In this document: piece after piece, positions 1-5,744 of the stretch | Layout: each line of letters starts with the position of its first letter | Numbering within the stretch: the stretch's first letter is position 1 | Source of the DNA: Anaerolineales bacterium | Lineage (GTDB): Bacteria > Chloroflexota > Anaerolineae > Anaerolineales > VGOW01 | Reading direction: 5' to 3' | NCBI GenBank assembly: GCA_919901875.1 | Contig: CAKKQG010000118.1 | Coordinates: 1 to 6,088, forward strand | DNA: 6,088 nt | Notes under the pieces: generated by a model | Seen by the model: only the letters and a program-made list of their open reading frames with translations | What the model was told of the DNA's origin: nothing | The model's database searches: none | Position numbers and translations under genes: made by a program

Positions 1-22
1 ACTATTGAGTTATAGAATGGTT

Positions 23-44
23 AGGTGCGGGGCTTCACCTCCTT
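23..44 (-). promoter_or_regulatory. Strong Shine-Dalgarno-like sequence at the base of a small stem, no start codon in view
   Basis: The minus strand has AAGGAGGTG at 36-44, a near-perfect anti-16S match, about 50 bases after the predicted start of the promoter at 100-128. No ATG, GTG or TTG follows in the remaining 35 bases, and the GTG within the motif meets a stop after five codons. CACCT (36-40) can pair with AGGTG (23-27) around an 8-base loop, so the motif could be masked. Its role is unclear. Confidence 0.3.
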
Positions 45-99
45 ATAAGAGAGAAAGATAGAAGGGGGGAAATGCACATTTGTAAGGACAACCACAGGC

Positions 100-128
100 A
101 ATATAACATACGGCTATAGGCGAGTCAA
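100..128 (-). promoter_or_regulatory. Sigma-70-type promoter reading out of the left edge
   Basis: On the minus strand, -35 TTGACT (123-128), a 17-bp spacer and -10 TATATT (100-105), giving a predicted start near 93. It lies just past the stop of the binding-protein gene (141-143), so it most likely drives a separate leftward transcript whose gene is outside the window. Only the match and spacing support it. Confidence 0.45.
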
Positions 129-140
129 GCAAAATTTCAC

Positions 141-2159
141 TCATTTCACTTCAAACTGTTCGATGTTCCATAGCTCCGACTCATGGGTGGCATCCAACGA
201 CATACCATTTACATTCGGGCGCGCCACCGCCACCTTCACTTTGACAAACAACATGATCGAAGGCAAATCTTGTGCAAAGATTCTCATCGCCTGCTGGTGA
301 AATTTCTTCTTCTCCGTTAGATCAAGCGCATTCACCGCCTTCAAACACGCCTCTTCAAACGCGGATGAGAGATACCCCACGTTGTTGCCGCCTTGCGGAT
401 AGCCACTGGACAGCTTATATTTATCGGTGCTGCCGTCAGCCGCTCCCGTCCATTCGCGCGTGGTGTACAAATTACACGGCGGTTCAGCCTCTGCCACCCA
501 AGCAAACTGCCCCACATCGAAGCGGCGACCAAACAACACACCATCGGGGAAGCCGCCATACAGATCGCCACGATCTAATTCTTTGGTATCCAATTGAACC
601 CCGCAGTTATCTTTGAGTTGCGTTTTCAACTTTTGGGCAATCGCCTGACGAAGTTTATTGCCCGTCGGTCCGTAAACATATTTCAACGTTAGACTCCGCC
701 CTTGCTTATCCAACACACCATCCTTGTTTGAATCGATCCATCCCGCATCTTTTAACAAGGCGCGACCTTGATCGGGGTTGAACGGATAGGTGGCAACGCC
801 ATTCGGATCAAAAAATGGATGCGCCGATGATACGTAAACCGGCGGCACTTCCGAACGACCATACATCAACGTATCGGCGATAGATTTGCGATCCATGCAG
901 TAGGCGAACGCCTGTCGTATCTTGACGTTCTGAAAGAGTCCCTCACCGACCAAGCCAACGTAATTTTCTACCGGGCTGATGTTGAAATCGAGATGTTCAA
1001 TGGTGGTGCCGCTGACAAACTGCGGCGCGAGCGTGCCTTGAGTCTTCGCTTGTAACAACAGTTCGATCTTTGAATCGAAAATCGAATCGGTTGTGCCGCT
1101 TCTCAACCCAATGCCTACATCGCACTTGCCCGAAAGCAACTCGGAAACCATTTGGTCAACGTCCGGGACGAAGCGATAAATTAAAGTGTCAAGTTTCGGC
1201 AGACCTTCTGAGGCGCGGAAATAGTTTGGATTTTTGGAGAGGGTGATCTGCTTGCCCGGAACCCACTCGTCAATCCTGAACGCGCCAAACGATAACGGTT
1301 TGCGATTCGCCGCTGGATCGGCTGCCATCTGCGCCGGAGTGAGTTTGCCATATAAATGTTTCGGGTACGGCGCGGGAAAGCGCGCATAGTACAGTGAATC
1401 TTTGTAACCCGGCATATACGTCCAACGGATCGTGCGGCTATCTACGACGACGATCGGGTCCTTCATTCGATTGGTGAGGAAATGATTCGCCGTCGGGCTG
1501 TCGGGGCTTTTGGCAAGCTGCCAGGCAAAAGCAATGTCATCGGCGATGAGGGGTTGACCGTCTTCCCACTTCAACCCTTGCTTCAATTTAAATGTCACCG
1601 TCATCTGCATCGCCCGTACCGATTTCGCTTTGCCGTCGTACACGCGCTCGACACCCTCTGAGTCAAAATACTTAACATCCTTCGCCAGCTTCACCAAGCC
1701 GCCGCTCGAATCGACAAGGTCTTCGCCATCTCTCACTGTAACCGCAGCAATGGCGGCGTCACCGTCTTTGAGGCTCGGTAATTTTTCCAGCAGGATCGGT
1801 TGATAATCAAAGTTGCGATGATCAATCGGTCCATCGCGCAGCGCTTCTAAGACTGCCGCCTGCGCTAACAAACCATCGCGCCCGCTTTTTCCATATTCAT
1901 ATAACGTGTCGGGTTCGTAGGGCATACACACCGTGAGCGATTTTGCTTTGGGCGATTCGGTGACGGGGCGTAGCACCGGCGTGGGCGAACCTTTGGCAAC
2001 TGCGGTTGCCGTTGCCGGCGCGGCGGTCAGCGCGCTAATGGTTAATTGAGGGGGTTGAAAAACTTGAGTCGTTACAGCAGGTTGCGCGGTGCAAGCTGAA
2101 AGCAAAAGGGAAAGAAGGGAGATAAAGGAAATAAGGGAAATGGGTTTGGGAGGAGTCAT
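141..2159 (-). CDS. Peptide/nickel-type ABC transporter substrate-binding lipoprotein (SBP family 5)
   Basis: Predicted extracytoplasmic, membrane-anchored receptor that binds peptides or similar solutes and passes them to an ABC permease. Seen from the ATG at 2159 (672 aa): a signal peptide with hydrophobic core at residues 7-20, lipobox LSAC with Cys23 as the lipidation site, then an Ala/Thr/Pro-rich linker to about residue 70. The family-5 hallmark lies at about 187-213 (FKLKQGLKWEDGQPLIADDI). Later come a 'YCMDRKSIAD' helix and a 'NPDQGRALLKDAGW' segment, both typical of DppA/OppA relatives. Residues 476-487 (DSNKDGVLDKQG) resemble a calcium-binding loop. It is longer than the usual 500-600 aa. 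The frame stays open upstream to a TTG at 2222, but that would place 21 residues including an Asp and several Arg/Lys before the signal peptide, so I prefer 2159. No Shine-Dalgarno sequence precedes 2159. The ligand cannot be told from sequence. The ABC ATPase gene lies upstream, beyond a MITE-like element. Confidence 0.9.
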   Translation of the reverse strand: MTPPKPISLISFISLLSLLLSACTAQPAVTTQVFQPPQLTISALTAAPATATAVAKGSPTPVLRPVTESPKAKSLTVCMPYEPDTLYEYGKSGRDGLLAQAAVLEALRDGPIDHRNFDYQPILLEKLPSLKDGDAAIAAVTVRDGEDLVDSSGGLVKLAKDVKYFDSEGVERVYDGKAKSVRAMQMTVTFKLKQGLKWEDGQPLIADDIAFAWQLAKSPDSPTANHFLTNRMKDPIVVVDSRTIRWTYMPGYKDSLYYARFPAPYPKHLYGKLTPAQMAADPAANRKPLSFGAFRIDEWVPGKQITLSKNPNYFRASEGLPKLDTLIYRFVPDVDQMVSELLSGKCDVGIGLRSGTTDSIFDSKIELLLQAKTQGTLAPQFVSGTTIEHLDFNISPVENYVGLVGEGLFQNVKIRQAFAYCMDRKSIADTLMYGRSEVPPVYVSSAHPFFDPNGVATYPFNPDQGRALLKDAGWIDSNKDGVLDKQGRSLTLKYVYGPTGNKLRQAIAQKLKTQLKDNCGVQLDTKELDRGDLYGGFPDGVLFGRRFDVGQFAWVAEAEPPCNLYTTREWTGAADGSTDKYKLSSGYPQGGNNVGYLSSAFEEACLKAVNALDLTEKKKFHQQAMRIFAQDLPSIMLFVKVKVAVARPNVNGMSLDATHESELWNIEQFEVK
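2106..2141 (-). repeat. In-frame 9-bp tandem repeat (4 units) in the lipoprotein signal peptide
   Basis: On the coding strand four consecutive 9-mers read ATTTCCCTT, ATTTCCTTT, ATCTCCCTT and CTTTCCCTT. They encode ISL-ISF-ISL-LSL, which is most of the hydrophobic core (residues 7-18) of the binding protein's signal peptide. The unit is a multiple of three, so gain or loss of copies would keep the frame. The copies are imperfect, so active slippage is not shown. Confidence 0.8.
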
Positions 2160-2200
2160 TTTTTGAAGAAGTAAATCAGACTGTTGTAGTTTTAACACTC

Positions 2201-2400
2201 TCAGTAGATCACGAAAAGGCAAGCACTCCGATCCTTCGACTACGCTCAGGAGAGCGGCAGTGATCCTGAGCGGAACGAAGTGAAGTCGAAGGGTCTGCCG
2301 CGCAGTCGAGGAGGGCGGGTAATCCTCGCGTTCTCCGCATCCCTCGACTACGCGATGAAAAGCACATCGCTCCGCTCGGGACGCTTTCGTGATCTACTGA
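2201..2400. mobile_element. MITE-like non-coding element, 200 bp, with perfect 16-bp terminal inverted repeats
   Basis: TCAGTAGATCACGAAA at 2201-2216 is repeated exactly in inverse at 2385-2400. The outer flanks both carry CTC (2198-2200 and 2401-2403), which could be a 3-bp target-site duplication but is short enough to be chance. No gene lies inside. The interior is GC-rich and nested-palindromic: hairpin arms at 2233-2250 and 2265-2292, arms CGCG(C/T)AGTCGAGG at 2299-2311 and 2342-2354 (12 of 13 match), and GCGATG/CATCGC at 2352-2357 and 2365-2370. The element fills most of the gap between the ABC ATPase and the binding-protein gene and separates them. A small non-autonomous transposon fits best. 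A REP/REPIN-like composite of dispersed palindromes is the alternative. Confidence 0.55.
2233..2292. repeat. Interrupted palindrome inside the MITE-like element
   Basis: CCTTCGACT (2233-2241) pairs with AGTCGAAGG (2284-2292), and CGCTCAGG (2243-2250) pairs with CCTGAGCG (2265-2272). The right arm carries an extra 11 bases between its two pairing blocks, against one base in the left arm. TCGACTACGC occurs here (2236-2245) and again at 2344-2353, so the two palindromes in the element share sequence. I believe motifs of this CCTTCGACT...CGCTCAGG kind are dispersed in many environmental bacterial genomes, but that is recollection and not a search. Confidence 0.6.
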
Positions 2401-2419
2401 CTCTGAATAAAAATCAACA

Positions 2420-2454
2420 ATTCGTGTTATTCGTTTATTCGAGTCATTCGTGAT
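2420..2454. repeat. Short tandem repeat ATTCGNNNN (four units) overlapping the ABC ATPase stop codon
   Basis: Units ATTCGTGTT, ATTCGTTT, ATTCGAGTC and ATTCGTGAT follow each other at 8-9 base spacing. The stop codon of the ABC ATPase gene (2444-2446, TGA on the minus strand) and the last codons for Asn-His-Glu fall inside the repeat. No hairpin or U-tract terminator is visible here. Confidence 0.65.
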
Positions 2455-3403
2455 TAAGGTGCGTAAGTCCAGAATTTATTTTTTCGTATAAGAAACACGC
2501 CGCGCTTTGTGACGTGAGTGTAGGAAATAGGATAGGAATTTTTTCTTTGCAGCGCGGCATCACATTGGGGCAATCGGGATGAAATTGACAGCCCTTTAAA
2601 CTGACATCGGTTGTGGCGGACGGCACGCTGCCTTTAGAAAACCATTGGCGAGCGTAGGGGTGCTGTGGCGATCCGATCACCGAATCCATTTTGCCCATCT
2701 CTACTAAATGTCCGCGATACAAAATGCCGAGACGATCCGCGAACTGCGCCGCAGGCTGAATCTCGCGCACGAGAAATATAAACGACACGCCATCGCGCCG
2801 CCGCAAGTCGGACATCAACCGGAAAAAACTTTCTGCCGCGCCGGACGGCATGGCGCGTGACGGATCATCGCAGATGATCAGTTTCGGGTGCAGAGTCAGC
2901 ACCCGCGCCAGCGCAATCCGTTGGCGCTCGCCCGCCGAGAGATCGGTCATCTTGTGATCGAGCAACAAGGCGTTCAACCCGACTCGTCTCAACGCATTCT
3001 TCACCGTCGTCATCTGTTCATCGGCGCTGCCAATGTTTTGGATCTGCATCGGCTCTAACATCATATCGCTGACCAAACTGCGCGGGTTAAGCGCGGTGCG
3101 CGGATCGCTGAAGAGGAGTTGCAGGCGGCGGCGCACCGGGCGCAGCGCGCCATCGCTCATCTTTGTCAGATTCTGGTCGTCGAAGATCACGTTGCCTTTG
3201 TTGGGGCGGATGAGCAGGGTCAACAAACGAGCCAAGATCGTTTTGCCGCTGGCGGCATCACCGGCGATGGCGACGATCTCGCCCGCGTTCACGTCAAAGC
3301 TCACATCGGCAATAGGTCGCACCACATCGCTCGAGCGACGAAAAAATGATCGGGGTTGAACCGGATATTCTTTTTTGAGATGCTCAACGGTCAGTAAGGG
3401 CAT
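2444..3403 (-). CDS. Peptide ABC transporter ATP-binding protein, DppF/OppF type, with degenerate catalytic site
   Basis: Cytoplasmic nucleotide-binding subunit of a peptide (Dpp/Opp) ABC importer; 319 aa, normal family length. Seen in order: possible A-loop Tyr13, Walker A GDAASGKT (48-55), Q-loop region LLFSDPRTALNPR (96-108), signature LSAGERQR (155-162), Walker B LIICDDP (175-181), switch region FLVREI (210-215), and the oligopeptide C-terminal domain with SPQHPYARQWF (245-255) and Cys272, Cys279, Cys285 and Cys303. Compared with the family, the Q-loop Gln is Ser99, the catalytic Glu is Asp180, the D-loop SALD reads RAMP (183-186) and the switch His is Arg213. Walker A and the signature are kept. 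This points to weak or no hydrolysis at its own site and a need for a canonical partner ATPase (inference). The four Cys match positions known to bind an iron-sulfur cluster in mycobacterial OppD. The ATG at 3403 has no Shine-Dalgarno sequence. No permease gene is nearby. Confidence 0.92.
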   Translation of the reverse strand: MPLLTVEHLKKEYPVQPRSFFRRSSDVVRPIADVSFDVNAGEIVAIAGDAASGKTILARLLTLLIRPNKGNVIFDDQNLTKMSDGALRPVRRRLQLLFSDPRTALNPRSLVSDMMLEPMQIQNIGSADEQMTTVKNALRRVGLNALLLDHKMTDLSAGERQRIALARVLTLHPKLIICDDPSRAMPSGAAESFFRLMSDLRRRDGVSFIFLVREIQPAAQFADRLGILYRGHLVEMGKMDSVIGSPQHPYARQWFSKGSVPSATTDVSLKGCQFHPDCPNVMPRCKEKIPILFPTLTSQSAACFLYEKINSGLTHLNHE

Positions 3404-3420
3404 TGGTGGTTGGATGGTTA

Positions 3421-3499
3421 GAGATTAGAGATTGGAGATTTGAAGTTTGAAGTTTGGGATTTGGGTTTTTGGGATTTTGTTCATTGTTCATTCTTCACT
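3421..3499. repeat. Degenerate heptad-phased tandem repeat between htrA and the ABC ATPase gene
   Basis: On the plus strand the gap reads as about eleven successive units of seven bases (two of eight): GAGATTA, GAGATTG, GAGATTT, GAAGTTT twice, GGGATTT, GGGTTTTT, GGGATTTT, GTTCATT twice, CTTCACT. Neighbouring units resemble each other most, as in a drifted tandem array. The block covers nearly the whole 91-bp gap and runs over the htrA stop codon (3495-3497). I see no promoter or ribosome binding site for the ABC ATPase gene in it. Confidence 0.75.
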
Positions 3500-4694
3500 G
3501 ATTCGGTCTCGCCGTCAGAGTCACATTCAAATCCATTTGCTTGCCGTCGCGTAAAAGAGTTAGCTTCACCGTCTGCCCGACGTTAGTCTTGTTAACCAAG
3601 TAGCTCATCAACTCCGAAAATGTTTTCACTTCAATGCCGTCAATGGCGATCACTAAATCGCCTCCGGCAAGCACGCCCTGCGTGCTCGTCGTACGGCTGC
3701 CGGCTTTCAACCCCGCCTTATCTGCCGGTCCGCCCGCCACCACCGACGTAATATACACGCCTGTAGTGCGCGGCAAATTTAATAGCTCGACCTCTTTCAG
3801 CGATAAATCTTCTGTGCTAGTAACGCCGAGATAAGGATAGACATATTTGCCTTCGCTGATCAACGATGGAACGATTTTCTTGACTGTGTTCGACGAGATG
3901 GCGAAGCCCACTCCAGAATTTTCGCCAGTCTGCGAAACAATTGCTTTGTTCACGCCGATCACTTCGCCTTTAAGATTCAACAACGGTCCCCCGCTATTGC
4001 CGGGGTTGACCGCTGCATCGGTTTGAATAATGTCGGGCGCCGAAAATGATGTGCCTGCCGTCGTTTGCGAATCACCTTGCAGTGTGCGCCCTAACCCACT
4101 GATGATTCCTAAAGACATCGAACTGCGTAACCCAAATGGATTCCCAATAGCGATCACCCTCTGCCCTACTTGCACTTTATCCGACTCACCTAATGGCACA
4201 ATCGTCAATTGGTCTGCCGGCACATCCACTTTGATCACGGCAATATCTGCCGTGGCGTCGGTGCCAAGCACTTTGCCGCGAGTCTTCAACCCCGTTGTAA
4301 ACGCCACTTCAATATCCGCCGCGCCGCGCACGACGTGGTTGTTGGTGACAATGTAACCTTTGGTATCAATCACAAACCCCGAACCCGATCCCAATGATCT
4401 ACCGGCGCTGTTGTAAATGCGAATGAAGACAATGGCGTTGCTCACTCGTTTATAGAGATCAATATAAAGTTGGTCGGAAGAATCGATCCCCACTGGTGAC
4501 GCCGCCGATGACGGCGCAACCGTTGGCGCGACGGCAACCGGCACGGGTGTGGCAGTCGGCGCCACTCGCGTCGCCGTTGCCACCTTGGGCGTGGGCGGAG
4601 TACCCACCGACACATTGCCCGTCGTACTACACGCCAAGATCGCTAACGTCAACATAAGCCCAGCCGCTAAAATACTTTTTCTCTTCAAGAACAT
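3495..4694 (-). CDS. htrA: HtrA/DegP-family serine protease, predicted lipoprotein, one PDZ domain
   Basis: Extracytoplasmic quality-control protease that degrades misfolded proteins. 399 aa. Seen: signal peptide (residues 1-21) with lipobox ILAC, so Cys22 is the likely lipidation site; a low-complexity Ala/Thr/Pro/Val linker (about 30-68); a trypsin-like domain (about 75-275) with the full catalytic triad His120 (TNNHVV), Asp150 (ATADIAVIK) and Ser234 (GNSGGP); and one PDZ domain (about 285-395) with carboxylate-binding loop YLGV (288-291). An insertion at about 333-343 precedes GGDLVIAIDG, as in actinobacterial-type HtrA. Most proteobacterial DegP proteins are soluble with two PDZ domains, so a lipid-anchored, single-PDZ form fits a monoderm or Chloroflexota cell. 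The ATG at 4694 has AGAGG five bases upstream. It follows dnaJ by 112 bp in the same direction, a plausible stress-response pairing (inference). Confidence 0.95.
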   Translation of the reverse strand: MFLKRKSILAAGLMLTLAILACSTTGNVSVGTPPTPKVATATRVAPTATPVPVAVAPTVAPSSAASPVGIDSSDQLYIDLYKRVSNAIVFIRIYNSAGRSLGSGSGFVIDTKGYIVTNNHVVRGAADIEVAFTTGLKTRGKVLGTDATADIAVIKVDVPADQLTIVPLGESDKVQVGQRVIAIGNPFGLRSSMSLGIISGLGRTLQGDSQTTAGTSFSAPDIIQTDAAVNPGNSGGPLLNLKGEVIGVNKAIVSQTGENSGVGFAISSNTVKKIVPSLISEGKYVYPYLGVTSTEDLSLKEVELLNLPRTTGVYITSVVAGGPADKAGLKAGSRTTSTQGVLAGGDLVIAIDGIEVKTFSELMSYLVNKTNVGQTVKLTLLRDGKQMDLNVTLTARPNQ

Positions 4695-4699
4695 AGTTG

Positions 4700-4704
4700 C
4701 CTCT
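4700..4704 (-). promoter_or_regulatory. Ribosome binding site of htrA
   Basis: AGAGG on the minus strand, five bases before the ATG at 4692-4694. It confirms the start placed just before the Lys/Arg-containing n-region of the signal peptide. It is the clearest Shine-Dalgarno sequence in front of any gene in the window. Confidence 0.75.
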
Positions 4705-4708
4705 TAAA

Positions 4709-4825
4709 CTTCAAACTCCAAATTTCAAATTTCCAACTTCTACCGCCCAATCTCCCATTGCTCATTTGGAATTTGGGTTTTTGGGATTTGGGATTTGTTC
4801 ATTGTCTCATTCTTCATTGTTCCTC
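4709..4825. repeat. Heptad-phased repeat block in two opposed orientations between dnaJ and htrA
   Basis: The left half reads CTTCAAA, CTCCAAA, TTTCAAA, TTTCCAA and onward in sevens (4709-4764). The right half turns to the complementary style: ATTTGGG, then GGGATTT twice (4783-4796), GTTCATT, GTCTCATT, CTTCATT (to 4818). The right half matches the block at 3456-3499 unit for unit apart from one GGGATTT that sits at a different place. It crosses the dnaJ stop codon (4807-4809) and supplies the last codons (Asn-Asn-Glu-Glu). No convincing promoter or terminator was seen in this gap. Confidence 0.72.
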
Positions 4826-5736
4826 ATCTTCGCCAACTGCTCAAACAAAATTTTTTCCTGTGCGGTGATATTCTTCGGCACTTGGATAGATAAACGCGCA
4901 TAGAGATCGCCGCGCTCATCGGCTTCACGCAACTTGGGCAGCCCTTTGCCGCGCAAACGAATCAACTGCCCGCTCGAACTCTCCGCCAGAATCTTTAACT
5001 TCACGTCGCTGCCGTCGAGAGTCGGCACTGGCGTCTCCCCGCCCAGCACCGCCGTATAAAGATCAACACTCACATCCACTTCCAGATCGGGACCTTCATC
5101 GCGCAATTTAAATTTAGGATGATCGGTCAGCTTCACTACCAAAAGCAAATTGCCGCCATCCACACCCTCACCCGCAAAGCGAACTTTCGTCCCGTTCTTC
5201 GCACCTTTGGGGATCTTCACTTCGAGTTTGCGTGACCCTTTAGATAATAGGCGTGCCGCGCCGTGCAGCGACTCTTCGAGCGTGATCTCCACCTCGTGTT
5301 CGGCGTCACGCGTGGTAACACGTGATGCGCGTCCACGCGGAGTCGCGCCCTGCCCGCTCATGCCAAAAATTTGCTGGAAGAAATCGGAGAAGCCCGCGCC
5401 ACTGCCAAAGATGTCGTTGAGGTCGCCGCTGTAGGTGTACGTGCCGCCGCGATTCGCCGTCCACTGACTCCAATCGAATCCGCCGGGGTCGCCGCCATAT
5501 TGTTGTTGATAACGATTCCATTGCGCGCCCAACTGATCGTATTTCGATCGCTTCGTTGAATCACCTAACACTTCGTTGGCTTCGTTGATCTCTTTGAATT
5601 TCTCTTCGGCTTTTTTGTCGCCGAGATTCTTGTCGGGATGATATTGTTTGGCAAGTTTGCGATACGCAGATTTGATCTCCGCCTCACTCGCGCCTTTCTC
5701 CACGCCAAGAATTTTGTAGTAGTCTTTGTAGTCCAT
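4807..5736 (-). CDS. dnaJ: DnaJ-family co-chaperone, type II (CbpA-like, no zinc finger)
   Basis: Cytoplasmic Hsp40 that delivers unfolded proteins to DnaK and stimulates its ATPase. 309 aa, close to E. coli CbpA in length. Seen: J domain (residues 4-68) with the HPD motif at 33-35 and the KFKEINEANEVLGD helix; a Gly/Phe-rich stretch with added Gln, Trp and Tyr (about 70-135, GGDPGGFDWS, DIFGSGAGFSDFFQQIFG); no CXXCXGXG zinc-finger repeats; CTD I (about 145-205, with ITLEESLHGA and KIPKGAKNGTKVRFAGEG); and CTD II (about 209-286, with DLYTAVLGGETPVPTLDG and LRGKGLPKLR). It is therefore a class B J-protein, not the zinc-containing DnaJ. The ATG at 5736 gives the canonical MDYKDYYKILGV start and has GAGG four bases upstream. 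A promoter at 5840-5868 and a hairpin leader precede it. No CIRCE operator is visible. The last four codons lie within a repeat. Confidence 0.95.
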   Translation of the reverse strand: MDYKDYYKILGVEKGASEAEIKSAYRKLAKQYHPDKNLGDKKAEEKFKEINEANEVLGDSTKRSKYDQLGAQWNRYQQQYGGDPGGFDWSQWTANRGGTYTYSGDLNDIFGSGAGFSDFFQQIFGMSGQGATPRGRASRVTTRDAEHEVEITLEESLHGAARLLSKGSRKLEVKIPKGAKNGTKVRFAGEGVDGGNLLLVVKLTDHPKFKLRDEGPDLEVDVSVDLYTAVLGGETPVPTLDGSDVKLKILAESSSGQLIRLRGKGLPKLREADERGDLYARLSIQVPKNITAQEKILFEQLAKMRNNEE

Positions 5737-5740
5737 ATCG

Positions 5741-5744
5741 CCTC
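5741..5744 (-). promoter_or_regulatory. Ribosome binding site of dnaJ, abutting a leader repeat
   Basis: GAGG on the minus strand, four bases before the start codon at 5734-5736, is a short but usable Shine-Dalgarno sequence. Its first two bases belong to the first copy of the 20-bp leader repeat (5743-5762). Folding of that copy could therefore affect access to the site (inference). Confidence 0.5.

Noticed and set aside
23..44. Resemblance of the plus strand (AGGTGCGG then CACCTCCTT) to the 3' end of a 16S rRNA gene
   Set aside because: The upstream 22 bases lack the invariant GTAACAAGG and the GGAA tetraloop of helix 45, and the GGATCA before CCTCCTT is altered. The match is confined to the Shine-Dalgarno complement region.
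72..119. 15-codon plus-strand ORF after a GGGGGG run
   Set aside because: Too short, no recognisable product, and it lies in a stretch better explained by a minus-strand promoter.
272..616. Plus-strand ORFs opposite the binding protein, ABC ATPase, htrA and dnaJ genes
   Set aside because: They are antisense shadows of well-supported genes, with no domain features, and their length is explained by the codon bias of the opposite strand.
2160..2222. Upstream TTG start extending the binding protein by 21 residues
   Set aside because: It would put a charged stretch before the signal peptide and begin inside the MITE-like element. The ATG at 2159 gives a textbook lipoprotein signal peptide.
3421..3499. 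CRISPR array
   Set aside because: The units are seven bases long with no spacers and drift gradually, so this is a short tandem array.
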